From Leptolyngbya sp. CCY15150 (lineage in GTDB: Bacteria; Cyanobacteriota; Cyanobacteriia; RECH01): DNA of 64,000 nt. The stretch is from positions 62,001 to 126,000 of the forward strand of contig NZ_JACSWB010000278.1 of the NCBI RefSeq assembly GCF_016888135.1. The letters are read 5' to 3'. A program made the translations under genes and the position numbers. The notes below the pieces were generated by a model. It worked only from the letters and a program-made list of their open reading frames with translations, did not search any database and was not told where the DNA came from. Positions 37,545 through 46,446 of the stretch are shown one piece after another. Each line of letters starts with the position of its first letter. Within the stretch, counting starts at the first letter, position 1.

Positions 37545-38138
37545 ATGATTAAAAACGATACGTGGATTCATCAAATGGCTAACCAGGGCATGATTGCGCC
37601 CTTCGAGCCATCCCTTGTGCGGCGCTTGGAGTCGGCAGGGGGCGATCGCTTGGTGATTAGCTATGGCCTCTCTTCCTATGGCTACGACATTCGCCTATCG
37701 CCAGCGGAGTTTCGTATCTTTCGGCACATACCCGGTACGGTGGTCGATCCCAAATGTTTCAACCCTGATAACTTGGTGCAAACCCAGCTCCATCAAGACG
37801 AAAGCGGCGAATTTTTCATCCTGCCGGCCCATTCCTATGGTCTAGGTGTTGCCCTGGAAAAACTGAGTATTCCTGACAATATCACCGTAATTTGTATCGG
37901 TAAATCCACGTATGCACGCTGTGGTATCATTGCCAATCTAACGCCCGCCGAAGCAGCATGGCGCGGCCATTTGACCCTGGAATTTTCCAACTCGTCGAGC
38001 GCCGACTGTCGCATTTATGCCAACGAGGGCATTGTGCAACTGCTGTTTTTGGAAGGAGAGCCTTGTCAGGTGAGCTACGAAGCCAGGCAGGGCAAGTATC
38101 AAGATCAATCCGAGACGGTGACTATTGCACGGGTTTAG
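37545..38138 (+). CDS. dcd: dCTP deaminase
   Basis: 197 residues. Conserved segments are SYGLSSYGYDIRLS, ILPAHSYGLGVALEKL, IGKSTYARCGII and PAEAAWRGHLTLEFSN, whose glutamate acts in deamination. The enzyme forms dUTP from dCTP for thymidylate synthesis. Length and ends are normal. It probably shares a transcript with the P-loop protein upstream. Confidence 0.97.
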   Translation: MIKNDTWIHQMANQGMIAPFEPSLVRRLESAGGDRLVISYGLSSYGYDIRLSPAEFRIFRHIPGTVVDPKCFNPDNLVQTQLHQDESGEFFILPAHSYGLGVALEKLSIPDNITVICIGKSTYARCGIIANLTPAEAAWRGHLTLEFSNSSSADCRIYANEGIVQLLFLEGEPCQVSYEARQGKYQDQSETVTIARV

Positions 38139-38195
38139 GGCAGTCCGCGTGGGATTATGGCAGGATAGAGGAGCAGCGTCAACCTGGGTCTGACT

Positions 38196-38768
38196 ATGGG
38201 CGTATTTGAAGACTTTAGCCGCTTTCTGGAAACGCGATTAGAGGAGTTTCTTCGTGATAATCCCCATCTTGAGTTGATGGCGCTAGAAGAGCAGCTTTAC
38301 CAACAAGAGGAGGATGCTATCAATTTACTTGCAGAACTACAGACCCGTGAGCAGCACCTCAAGGATCAAATCCTCGAAACTGCTCAGGACGTGCAGCGCT
38401 GGCATGGACGGGTGGAAAAGGCGAAAGCCGCTCAACGATTTGATTTAGTGAAGCCTGCAGAGGAACGGGAAGCCGCTCTATTGCGCCAGGGCAATCAGCT
38501 TTGGGGGCAGATGCAGTTGACGAAGGAGCGCATCCAGCAAGCGATCGCTCTCCAAAACCAAATTCAGCAGCGTCGGAAAGAAGTGCAGTCTAAGCGAGCT
38601 GAGGCTGAGGCTGTACGCACTAGCACCCAGGCCGAACAAACCTGGCAGGCAACGGGCTGGAGCCAGAAAGATTACACGTTCCAGTCGGCTCCCGATCCGC
38701 TGGAAGCCACATTTCAGCGATGGGAGATGGATGAAGAACTTGACCATCTCAAGCGTAAGCAACGGTGA
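38196..38768 (+). CDS. coiled-coil hypothetical protein (TIGR04376-like)
   Basis: 190 residues. The sequence is almost entirely helical and charged: an N-terminal GVFEDFSRFLETRLEEFLRDNPHLEL block, then a coiled coil from about 30 to 150, then an aromatic segment with WSQKDYTFQSAPDPLEATFQRWEMDEEL. The ends match a small cyanobacterial family I recall as TIGR04376; function unknown. The N-terminal helix resembles membrane-associated PspA-type proteins only in composition. Confidence 0.78.
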   Translation: MGVFEDFSRFLETRLEEFLRDNPHLELMALEEQLYQQEEDAINLLAELQTREQHLKDQILETAQDVQRWHGRVEKAKAAQRFDLVKPAEEREAALLRQGNQLWGQMQLTKERIQQAIALQNQIQQRRKEVQSKRAEAEAVRTSTQAEQTWQATGWSQKDYTFQSAPDPLEATFQRWEMDEELDHLKRKQR

Positions 38769-38794
38769 TCTGATCGCCCATGGCCCCGGTCGCC

Positions 38795-38980
38795 CTATTG
38801 AGGCTGTTGGTTACTAGAAGCCTCGCGAAAGAGATGACCTAACACATGGAGCGATCGCTCAAACTCTTGCTGGCCACGCTGAATGTGCTGGCGCTTGCGC
38901 TGACGAACGGTTGTTTTGCCCTTGCCCTGGGTGGCAGATGCTAAGTGAGACGGTGAGCGATAGCTATTAACGTGATCCAT
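38795..38980 (-). CDS. small basic hypothetical protein
   Basis: 61 residues. A good Shine-Dalgarno (AGGAG, 8 bases before the ATG) supports the start. The middle is rich in lysine, arginine and glutamine (GKTTVRQRKRQHIQRGQQEF), followed by an amphipathic helix (about 42-54). It could bind nucleic acid. It is convergent with the coiled-coil gene and divergent from the MpaB-like gene, sharing with the latter the CRP-like operator region. Confidence 0.5.
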   Translation of the reverse strand: MDHVNSYRSPSHLASATQGKGKTTVRQRKRQHIQRGQQEFERSLHVLGHLFREASSNQQPQ

Positions 38981-39109
38981 AGCTCAACTCCTAAACCCTG
39001 ATTTGTAGATGTGACTGTATTGTGGACGAAGTGGCGCTGGGGCGACGTGAGGCGATCGCCTTAGATGTGTGAAGTCGGTCAGTCTTTAAGGTGATCGATC
39101 CATGCCTAT

Positions 39110-39129
39110 CCTGTGATTGCAATCACAGG
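39110..39129. promoter_or_regulatory. perfect CRP-type operator upstream of the MpaB-like gene
   Basis: A 20-base perfect palindrome whose core is TGTGA-N6-TCACA (39112-39127), the consensus of cAMP receptor proteins and of the cyanobacterial homologue SyCRP1. It is centred about 75 bases before the ATG of the MpaB-like gene and about 140 bases from the start of the divergent small basic gene. A site of this quality in an intergenic region is unlikely by chance. Confidence 0.75.
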
Positions 39130-39193
39130 CTGAGGGCGGAGGCGTGGAGTTATTCATGGATGTAGTCCCTTTGATGCCCATGGGAGAACCTAT

Positions 39194-40090
39194 ATGCAAA
39201 GACTTGCTCGATTCCATGCCATTCAACAGCTCGACCCAGTGCGGGATACCTGCGACATCTGTCGGCAGCTTGCGGGGTATGAATTTCCTTGGGATATCAC
39301 TCGTGCCTTAGAAATTGCCTTATTCCGCACCTTTTGTGTTCCGAGTGTGGCGACGCTCCTCGATCGCACGGCGGAATTTCATCGTCATCCCCAAAAACGA
39401 TACGATGATACGGGTCTGATGGTCTCGATGATTCTCAAATGGGGCTATGACTCTCCTAAAGGGCAGTCCGTGATTCAACGGATGAATCAGATCCACGGTC
39501 ACTTTCCTATTCAAAATGCTGATTTTCTCTACGTCCTTTCCACCTTTATCTATGAGCCGGTGCGATGGATTGAGCGCTTTGGCTGGCGTCCCTTAAGCCC
39601 CTTAGAAAAGCAGGCTTTATTTTATTTTTGGTTGTCCATAGGGCAGCTCATGCATATTCAAGATATTCCCAGCAGCTATGAAGCCTTTGAAGCCTATAAC
39701 CTAGACTACGAGCGCCAGCATTTTCACTACAGCGACGCGAATCAACGGGTGGGAGAATCTACGTTAAATCTATTTCTCAGTTGGTTTCCCCAGCCCCTGC
39801 GTCCTCTGGTGCGCCCTTTTGTTTATGCGATCATGGACGATCGCATGATCCATGCCTTTGGCTTCCCCACGCCCCAACCCTGGCAGCGTCGAGTTGTAGA
39901 GCAAGCGCTGCGATCGCGTGGCAACATCCTCCGCTACGTTCCCCCTCGGCAAACGCCTAGTTTCTACATGGATGAACCGCAACGTAGTTATCCTCAAGGG
40001 TATGAACTAACCGATCTGGGCCCGCCTCAGATGTTGCCTAAGCTCAATGCCCCTGAGGCTGGACAGACCGATTCGGGACATCAAGATTGA
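39194..40090 (+). CDS. MpaB-like oxygenase family (DUF2236) protein
   Basis: 298 residues. The middle has the family-like pattern YDDTGLMVSMILKWGYDSPKG, FIYEPVRWIERFGWRPLSPLEKQALFYFWLSIGQLMHI and further conserved aromatics, similar to DUF2236/MpaB-like oxygenases, which include rubber oxygenase relatives that bind haem. A Cys pair (DTCDIC) occurs near residue 20. Haem binding and substrate are not established here. The gene has a perfect CRP-type operator upstream. Confidence 0.8.
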   Translation: MQRLARFHAIQQLDPVRDTCDICRQLAGYEFPWDITRALEIALFRTFCVPSVATLLDRTAEFHRHPQKRYDDTGLMVSMILKWGYDSPKGQSVIQRMNQIHGHFPIQNADFLYVLSTFIYEPVRWIERFGWRPLSPLEKQALFYFWLSIGQLMHIQDIPSSYEAFEAYNLDYERQHFHYSDANQRVGESTLNLFLSWFPQPLRPLVRPFVYAIMDDRMIHAFGFPTPQPWQRRVVEQALRSRGNILRYVPPRQTPSFYMDEPQRSYPQGYELTDLGPPQMLPKLNAPEAGQTDSGHQD

Positions 40091-40101
40091 CGAGGGCGAT
40101 C

Positions 40102-40134
40102 GCTGTGGATATGCTGTGGACATGCTGTGGATAC
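40102..40134. repeat. three tandem 11-base copies of GCTGTGGAYAY
   Basis: Copies at 40102-40112, 40113-40123 and 40124-40134 differ only at two pyrimidine positions. Each contains TGTGGAYA, which on the other strand resembles a DnaA box (TTATCCACA type, up to 8 of 9 matches). It lies just after the MpaB-like gene and before the next gene. Confidence 0.6.
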
Positions 40135-40263
40135 GATAGGTGTCTGAGATTGATAACAAGGCTATATAGATAAGCGATCGCCCGACTCCTTGCTCATACA
40201 GGCAAGCTGTTCTCGTTGATAGGTGCACTCGCGGGTTCTTTCAGGTCATCAGCGCCAACACAT

Positions 40264-40815
40264 ATGCAGTCACGCCAAATTCTTAACCCATCGATGCAGG
40301 TGCTAGATCATTCACCACAGCAGTTGGTGATTCTTGATGGCGCAAGACTTTACAGCTATGGAGGAACACCCAGCGCTAAAAAATTGGTGATTCAACCTCT
40401 GATATTTTTTGGGGTGGCCAGCGCCTTTGTTTTCTTCGCTAGCTCAGTTCTATGGCCGGCGCTTGTATTGGGAGCGATCGCTGCTGCCTTGCCCTTCACA
40501 GGCATCTTAATCGCCAGAGGGTTGGGCGGTGGTCGCTATGCAACCTATACCTTTGATCAACAAGTTGGCACCCTCACCTGTTCTACCCCGGCAATTTTTC
40601 CTGGAAGACCTCCAAAAATTATTCGTTATCCATTAAGTAGAATTTTGTCTGTTGAGCCTGTCACTAAAGATAATGATGATCCTCCACCTGTATCTTGGCT
40701 GTCGATAGAGGTTAGAATGGCAGATGAAACACTATGCCTGTATCCTGGACATAATCAGCAGGTTCAGAGCGCTATGACGTATCTAATTCGAGATTTTCTA
40801 GGTTTGGTTGCCTGA
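40264..40815 (+). CDS. hypothetical two-pass membrane protein
   Basis: 183 residues from the ATG at 40264; a TTG at 40216 is less likely. Residues about 42-85 hold two membrane segments (PLIFFGVASAFVFFASSVLW and LVLGAIAAALPFTGILIARG). The C-terminal 95 residues look like a soluble beta-rich domain (YTFDQQVGTLTCST; SIEVRMADETLCLYPG), similar in layout to small PH-like or DUF3592-like proteins, though I cannot assign a family. Codon use is slightly less GC-rich than the neighbours. Confidence 0.65.
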   Translation: MQSRQILNPSMQVLDHSPQQLVILDGARLYSYGGTPSAKKLVIQPLIFFGVASAFVFFASSVLWPALVLGAIAAALPFTGILIARGLGGGRYATYTFDQQVGTLTCSTPAIFPGRPPKIIRYPLSRILSVEPVTKDNDDPPPVSWLSIEVRMADETLCLYPGHNQQVQSAMTYLIRDFLGLVA

Positions 40816-40896
40816 TGCATGTGAGGTAGAGGAGATTATCCTATCTATGACAGATTCAGTAGGGTAGTGGTGGGACACACCTAACGTGTTGTACCA

Positions 40897-40930
40897 GTAG
40901 GGTGCTGTTAGGCGAAGCCGTAACGCACCG
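40897..40930. repeat. copy 2 of the dispersed imperfect palindrome
   Basis: GTAGGGTGCTGTTAGGC followed by GAAGCCGTAACGCACCG. It is the same element as at 21849-21881, in the opposite orientation, between two convergent genes, where a folded transcript could also help termination. A related segment precedes it (40871-40893). Confidence 0.65.
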
Positions 40931-40964
40931 TCTGGGTTGACGGATGGACGATGGGCTGTGGCCG

Positions 40965-42386
40965 CTAGCCAGCCAAGACCGCCAGTTGAGCCTTAGCTTT
41001 TTGCAAGGATTCCTCCCACTCCAGACCGGGATCACTGTCGGCAACGATGCCCGCACCCACCTGCCCATAGATATGAAACGGTTGTGCGCCGGTGATGAAT
41101 GGTTCATCGGGGACGGCCAGGAGGGTACGAATTAAGATATTTAGATCTAGATGTCCACGCCAGTCGAGATAGCCGCAAGAACCGTAGAAGAGGCTGCGGC
41201 GTACGGGCTCTAGCTCTTCGATAATGTCCATGCAGCGCACCTTGGGGCAGCCGGTGATGGTGCCGCCGGGGAAGAGGGCGCGAATCAGGGCGATCGCATC
41301 AATATCAGGACTCACGATCCCTCGAACATTGCTCACCAGATGCATCACGTGGCTGTAGCGCTCAATGGCGAGCAGTTCATCAACCTCCACCGTGCCCCAG
41401 TCGCAAACTCGCCCTAGGTCATTGCGCTCCAGATCCACCAGCATGATGTGTTCGGCGTTTTCCTTGGCATTGCTGAGCAGCTCTTGCTCGTAGTGGCGAT
41501 CGCTCTCTGGCGTTTTTCCTCGGGGACGGGTGCCAGCAATGGGGCGGGTTTGGGCTTGGCGACCGACGCGATGGACTAAACGTTCGGGGGAACAGCTGAT
41601 GACGGCACCCCAGGGCGTTTGCCAATAGCTCGCGAAGGGGGAGGGGTTGATCTGATGGAGGGTACGGTAAAGTTGCCAGGGGTCGGCAAAGCCAGTGGTA
41701 ACAAATCGCAGGGAGAGGTTGGTCTGGAAGATATCGCCCGCTTGGATATAGTGCTGGGCCCGACGCACGGCGGCTTGGTAGTCGTTAGCTTGGGTGGCAT
41801 AGGAGGCGCGACCCATCTGAGGCAGGCTGAGGATAGGGTTGGGGAGGGAGGTTTCTAGCTGGTGCTGGAGGCGATCGCCCGCTTGGGGATCGGTGGTGGC
41901 AATCCAGATCTGCTGCTGCCAATGGTCGAGCACGGCGAAATTCTCGGGTTCGTACCAGTAGGCAACGGGGAAGGGCAGTTGATCCTCCCGTCGCCAGGGC
42001 AGCCGTTCAATTTCCCAGGCGAGGTCATAGCCGAGCCAGCCGAGCCAGCCGCCGATAAAGGGGAGGTCGGCGTTGGGAATGTCGCTGTCACCATGGTGGA
42101 GATGCTGCAAGGTGGGCAGAATTTGCCCGAGGTTGGGAGTCCAGATGCGCCATTGATTGCCATCACGGCGGGGTGCTCCCGCACAGATGGAGTAGCGCGA
42201 TTGGGGGTAGGGCTGGCTGGAATCGTAGGGGGAATAGGTGGCGGGGCTTTCCAGCAGGGTGGCGATCGCTCCAATGCCTGTACAAAAGGGCGATCGAAAT
42301 AATTGCTCAAAGACGTCCGATCCGGTGCGCTGTTGCAAGGGCAGCGATCGCCAGTGCCAGGGTCGGCTGTTGGACTCTCGGCTCAT
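40965..42386 (-). CDS. anthranilate / aminodeoxychorismate synthase component I family protein
   Basis: 473 residues from the ATG at 42386, which overlaps the stop of the ecfT gene (ATGA), so translation is coupled; a longer open frame upstream is not conserved. The chorismate-binding domain has PIAGTRPRG, MLVDLERNDLGRVC, SHVMHLVSNV and FPGGTITGCPKVRCM, ending in GAGIVADSDP. PabB enzymes usually carry Lys in PIKGT and TrpE Ala in PIAGT. This one has Ala, so anthranilate synthase-like chemistry is possible, while other segments look PabB-like. Called pabB in some genomes; the assignment is open. Confidence 0.9.
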   Translation of the reverse strand: MSRESNSRPWHWRSLPLQQRTGSDVFEQLFRSPFCTGIGAIATLLESPATYSPYDSSQPYPQSRYSICAGAPRRDGNQWRIWTPNLGQILPTLQHLHHGDSDIPNADLPFIGGWLGWLGYDLAWEIERLPWRREDQLPFPVAYWYEPENFAVLDHWQQQIWIATTDPQAGDRLQHQLETSLPNPILSLPQMGRASYATQANDYQAAVRRAQHYIQAGDIFQTNLSLRFVTTGFADPWQLYRTLHQINPSPFASYWQTPWGAVISCSPERLVHRVGRQAQTRPIAGTRPRGKTPESDRHYEQELLSNAKENAEHIMLVDLERNDLGRVCDWGTVEVDELLAIERYSHVMHLVSNVRGIVSPDIDAIALIRALFPGGTITGCPKVRCMDIIEELEPVRRSLFYGSCGYLDWRGHLDLNILIRTLLAVPDEPFITGAQPFHIYGQVGAGIVADSDPGLEWEESLQKAKAQLAVLAG

Positions 42387-43348
42387 CCGCGCCCGCCCCA
42401 ATAGATGCGCAGCCCCCAAAAGGCTAGGATGCCGACCATGATGATGCCATCCCTGAGCTGTAGGCGAAATTCGTACCAGCGTACCTGGTGTTGATTGGCA
42501 CCGACAAAGCCACGCACGAGCATGGCGCTGGCAATTTGCTCGGCCCGCAGCAGTAGGTTTTCCAAGAATCGTTCGGCCACCGTCAGCCAAACTTGGGCGG
42601 AGCCGCGAAAGCCCAGCTTTTTCCAGCTAATGCCTCGGGTGCGCACGGCGCGAACCAGGTTTTGCACTTCCTCCAACACCAGGGGAATGAACCGCAGGGA
42701 GAGGGTGAGGGTGAGCACAATTTCGGTCACGGGAACACCGAACCGTTTCAGGGGTTGGGCGAGGTATTCAAAGGCGGCGGCAATTTCTTCGGGTGCGGTG
42801 GTCAAGAGATACAGCGTGCTGCTGTAGAGCAGGATAAACGTGAGGCTGCCGATACGAACCGCGAGGTCGAGGGAGCGCTGGGTCACTTTGAGGATCACCT
42901 GCCGGTTGCCCATGCGAAAGAGGGGCTGCTGCACCAAAATGTAGCGGTAGCTGGTGGGCTGGGGTAAATTAGCGAGGGCTTCGTCGGCGGGTTCGGGTGG
43001 TGCATCAGGCGATCGCACCCTATTGAAGGTGAGATCCTGGGCCGGCAATCGGGGCGTGTAAGACACATTCAGCCCATCGGGGGCAATGGTGGTGATGCCA
43101 AACAACAGCAGGCTGAAGGCAGCTAAGAGACCCAACTGCCGCCGCCATACCCGTCCTGGAATGCGCAGGATAAAGGTGAGGACGATCAGAAAGCCAACGA
43201 TGGAAAGCCGCCAAGCAGAATTGGCAGCAATGGGGCTAAGCAAAATGCTGACCAACCACCCGAGTTTGATCCGCGGATCGGTTTTATGCAGCCAAGTAAC
43301 GGGCGTTTCAAGATAGAGCCCAATCGGGAGCGATCGCAATAAATCCAT
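42383..43348 (-). CDS. energy-coupling factor transporter T component (CbiQ/EcfT family)
   Basis: 321 residues. About five to six membrane segments, with the two ARG-type coupling motifs of EcfT proteins (AVRTRGISW and AMLVRGF) in the C-terminal half. ECF transporters import vitamins or metal ions and need two ATPases and a substrate-binding S protein; none of these is adjacent, so the T subunit may be shared. The stop overlaps the start of the chorismate-enzyme gene by 4 bases. It follows der by 73 bases on the same strand. Confidence 0.9.
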   Translation of the reverse strand: MDLLRSLPIGLYLETPVTWLHKTDPRIKLGWLVSILLSPIAANSAWRLSIVGFLIVLTFILRIPGRVWRRQLGLLAAFSLLLFGITTIAPDGLNVSYTPRLPAQDLTFNRVRSPDAPPEPADEALANLPQPTSYRYILVQQPLFRMGNRQVILKVTQRSLDLAVRIGSLTFILLYSSTLYLLTTAPEEIAAAFEYLAQPLKRFGVPVTEIVLTLTLSLRFIPLVLEEVQNLVRAVRTRGISWKKLGFRGSAQVWLTVAERFLENLLLRAEQIASAMLVRGFVGANQHQVRWYEFRLQLRDGIIMVGILAFWGLRIYWGGRG

Positions 43349-43421
43349 AGAAGACCAGAGGTGCCCAATCGACTTTCCATCCTACCCTGATTCCGCCCTG
43401 CCCTAAGTTTGCCTAGCGGCG

Positions 43422-44780
43422 CTACACGCGGGTGGCGCGGTTGGATCCCCGTTCCATTTCGCGCATCTTCTTACCGCGCCACAGGAGACGAACCGGGGTG
43501 CCCGCAAAGCCAAGGCTTTCGCGGAATTTGCGTTCAATATAGCGCTGGTAGTTGTTGCCAAAGAGTTTAGGATCGTTGACAAAGAGGGCGATGGAGGGCG
43601 GCTGGCTGGTCACTTGGGTGCCGTAGTAAATCCGACCCTGGCGACCTTGGCGGGTGGTGGGCGGCGAGTGCCAACGGGCAGCGTCTTCCAAGACTTCGTT
43701 GATCACTGAGGTGGAGACGCGGCGCTGGTGCTGTTCAGCAGCCCGATCGACTAGTTCCAAAATCTTGGGTACCCGCTGTCCAGTGAGGGCGCTGACGTAA
43801 ATCATCTCGGCCCATTCCACAAAGTAGAGGCGATCGCGGGTTTTCTGTTCGTGGTCGTAGATGGTGTAGGAGTCTTTTTCGACGCCGTCCCATTTGTTTA
43901 CCACCACCACACAGGCCCGGCCTTCTTCGGCGATGCGTCCGGCTAGCTTCTGGTCTTGCTCGGTGACGCCATCGACGGCATCAATCACCAACAGCACCAC
44001 ATTGGCTCGGCGAATGGCCTTAAAGGCTCGGTTGATGCCAAAAAACTCTGGGCCGTATTCCACCTGTTTCTTTTTGCGAATACCGGCCGTGTCGATGAGC
44101 CGGTAGCGCTTGCCGTCTCGTTCCACCACCATGTCAATGGCATCGCGGGTGGTGCCGGAAATGGGGCTAACGATCGCCCTGGCTTCGCCCACAAAGGCAT
44201 TGAGCAGGCTCGATTTACCCACGTTGGGTCGTCCGACGATGGCCACACGGATTTCGTCCAGTTCTTCCAGTTCACTAATCGGCGGTAGATGGGTGATTAG
44301 CTGATCCAGCAGATCGCCGGTGCCGTTACCGTGGATGCCTGAGACGGGAAAGGGTTCGCCCAGTCCTAGGCTCCAAAATTCCGCCGCCTGCATCAGCCCC
44401 TTGTCGGGCGATTCGCACTTGTTCACCGCAATCAACACCGGCACGGAATGCTGACGTAGCCAGGTAGCAATTTCTTCATCACTGTTGGTGACGCCGTCTT
44501 GACCATCCACCACCATGATCGCCGCGCTAGCTTCGGCGAGGGCCGCCATGGCCTGTTCGCGAATCAGCGGCAGAAATTCCGTATCGTCATCAAACACAAG
44601 ACCGCCGGTATCGACGACTAAAAAGTCTCGATCTTGCCAGAAAGCTGGCTTGTAGGTGCGATCGCGCGTCACCCCGGGCTCATCATGAACGATCGCTTCG
44701 TTCACCCCAGCGAGACGATTGACCAGCGTAGACTTGCCCACATTGGGGCGACCAATAATTGCAACAACCGGCAGTACCAT
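43422..44780 (-). CDS. der: ribosome assembly GTPase Der (EngA)
   Basis: 452 residues. Two tandem GTPase domains, each with GRPNVGKS (residues about 8-16 and 184-191), DTGG/DTAG and NKCE/NKWD motifs, followed by a KH-like domain. This double arrangement is unique to Der, required for 50S assembly. The N-terminus [18 protein letters not shown] is typical. It is first in a der-ecfT-chorismate-enzyme unit. Confidence 0.98.
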   Translation of the reverse strand: MVLPVVAIIGRPNVGKSTLVNRLAGVNEAIVHDEPGVTRDRTYKPAFWQDRDFLVVDTGGLVFDDDTEFLPLIREQAMAALAEASAAIMVVDGQDGVTNSDEEIATWLRQHSVPVLIAVNKCESPDKGLMQAAEFWSLGLGEPFPVSGIHGNGTGDLLDQLITHLPPISELEELDEIRVAIVGRPNVGKSSLLNAFVGEARAIVSPISGTTRDAIDMVVERDGKRYRLIDTAGIRKKKQVEYGPEFFGINRAFKAIRRANVVLLVIDAVDGVTEQDQKLAGRIAEEGRACVVVVNKWDGVEKDSYTIYDHEQKTRDRLYFVEWAEMIYVSALTGQRVPKILELVDRAAEQHQRRVSTSVINEVLEDAARWHSPPTTRQGRQGRIYYGTQVTSQPPSIALFVNDPKLFGNNYQRYIERKFRESLGFAGTPVRLLWRGKKMREMERGSNRATRV

Positions 44781-44969
44781 AGACTTATGCGTGAGACGTC
44801 AGCCGCGATAGAGAGTGATTCAGAATAGACGAGTAAAAATCTGAGCCATTCACGAACCCCCATCACCCCCGCCGTAATGATGCGATCGCCTTGTCTAGAG
44901 CATTGCTAGACTGCTTAGAACTCCGCTGCTCAAATACCCAAATTTCTATTGTACTCGCAATCTTAGAAC

Positions 44970-45665
44970 TCAGGGGGCGATCGCCATGCCCAACTCGCAG
45001 ATGCCGGCTTCCGCCTCTTGCCGCAGTCGGTGGGCAATGCGAAACAGTTCTTGCCCCGTATGGATGTAATGCTCGGCATAGCTGGCGGTGAAGCGATCGA
45101 GTTCATCCACGCCATCGCTAAGCTGGCTGAGACAGTAGTAAAGATTGGCTGCGGCCCCGGCAACGCTGGCGGGGTTGGGCATGGATTGAAAAAGCTGATG
45201 GGCCAGGGCTAGGGCTTCTCGGCACTGTTCCAAATAGGCTTGAAAATCGTCCATCAACTCATCATCAAAGGGATCGGCGGCGAGGTCGTCAATTTGCTCA
45301 TCTAGAGAGTACAACACCTCACACAGTTCACGATTGACCGGTTGATAGACTCGCTGCAGCCATTGGCGCAGATGTTCATCCGCATCTCGTCCTCGGCGGC
45401 GCTGGCGGGGAGATGGCCCACGCTCTGCCTGGCGATCGGGTTTGTGCTGACCATAGCCAAGCTGGCGATCGTAGGAACGCCGGGTTTGGGGATCGCTGAG
45501 AATTTCGTAGGCAGCATTAATCTGGGCGATCGCTTCATGACTGCCGATATGCCGATTGCTGTCAGGATGGAAGCGTTTAACCAACTGCCGGTAGGAACGC
45601 TTAATGTCCGCCTGGGTTGCAGAGGGGCTAACAGAAAGGGTGTGGTAATGGGTTGCGTTGACCAT
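44970..45665 (-). CDS. J-domain protein (DnaJ-like)
   Basis: 231 residues from the ATG at 45665 (a TTG six codons upstream is unlikely). A J domain occupies about 3-68, with HPD at the end of helix II (VKRFHPDSN), which stimulates Hsp70 ATPase. No G/F or zinc-finger part follows; instead there is a basic linker and a helical C-terminal domain (about 95-231) of unknown role. It is therefore a type III J-protein that recruits DnaK to a specific task. Confidence 0.92.
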   Translation of the reverse strand: MVNATHYHTLSVSPSATQADIKRSYRQLVKRFHPDSNRHIGSHEAIAQINAAYEILSDPQTRRSYDRQLGYGQHKPDRQAERGPSPRQRRRGRDADEHLRQWLQRVYQPVNRELCEVLYSLDEQIDDLAADPFDDELMDDFQAYLEQCREALALAHQLFQSMPNPASVAGAAANLYYCLSQLSDGVDELDRFTASYAEHYIHTGQELFRIAHRLRQEAEAGICELGMAIAP

Positions 45666-45717
45666 AAAAGCTATTGTAATCAAGGGTCAGCGCAGCGTCA
45701 GCCGATTGCTCAGGATG

Positions 45718-46383
45718 TCATGACCCAGAGTTAAGGTAGGCCTTGGCTTCTTGGGCAACCGACTCCATGGGATCGTGGGACAGGTGCTCTAGGGTAGCTC
45801 GGACGTCAGGACTATCGAGACGGCTCAGGGCCTGCACGACGCGGTAGCGCACTTGCCAATCATCGCTGTTGGCATAGGGAATTAAGAGGGGGATGGCTCG
45901 ATGATCGCCAAATTCTCCCAGGGCCCCGATCGCCACCGTGCGCACCAGTTCATTCTCAGAACTCAAGGCCGTACAGAGCAGCTCAAAGGCACGCGGTTCG
46001 CCCATTTCGCTCAAGGCAGCCACGATGCTGACGTGGATCAGCCACTCGGAGGTGGAGTGGTACAGCTTTTCCAAGTCGTCGTAGGCCTCGGTGAGCTTCA
46101 GCGCGCCTAGGGAGTCGGCTGCGGCCGCCTGCACGTCGAGCTCGGGATCATTCAGAAGGCGATCGCGCAAGAGATGCAGGGCATGGTGCCGATCTTGGAG
46201 CCCTAGGGACGCCAGTTGGCTGACGGCGGCATACCGCACCCGCACATTGGCGTCGTTAATGGCGGGCTGGATCATCTGAAAGGCAACGGCTGGATCAATC
46301 TTTCGGAGTTGATTGATGCCACTGATGCGATCGCCGGCATCATCGGCAGTGAGTAAGGCCTGGATCGACTCTGGATGGGTCAT
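45718..46383 (-). CDS. nblB: HEAT-repeat protein, probable phycobilisome degradation protein NblB
   Basis: 221 residues from the ATG at 46383. The whole length is PBS-lyase-type HEAT repeats of about 30 residues, for example VRVRYAAVSQLASLG, DVQAAAADSLGAL, ELVRTVAIGALGEFG and WQVRYRVVQALSRL. The length and the EWLIHVSIVAALSEMG segment fit NblB, which helps detach chromophores or dismantle phycobilisomes. CpcE/CpcF-type lyase subunits share the fold, so the name is probable and not certain. It lies between the J-protein and CBS genes, all leftward. Confidence 0.7.
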   Translation of the reverse strand: MTHPESIQALLTADDAGDRISGINQLRKIDPAVAFQMIQPAINDANVRVRYAAVSQLASLGLQDRHHALHLLRDRLLNDPELDVQAAAADSLGALKLTEAYDDLEKLYHSTSEWLIHVSIVAALSEMGEPRAFELLCTALSSENELVRTVAIGALGEFGDHRAIPLLIPYANSDDWQVRYRVVQALSRLDSPDVRATLEHLSHDPMESVAQEAKAYLNSGS

Positions 46384-46446
46384 GGGCAAATACACTTGTC
46401 TCAAAGGGGCTTCGTGATCCGATCTCGGGACGGGACTGGCGGGGAT

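Noticed and set aside
42387-42590. N-terminal extension of the chorismate enzyme over ecfT
   Set aside because: It overlaps the conserved end of ecfT in another frame; the overlapping ATGA gives the natural start.
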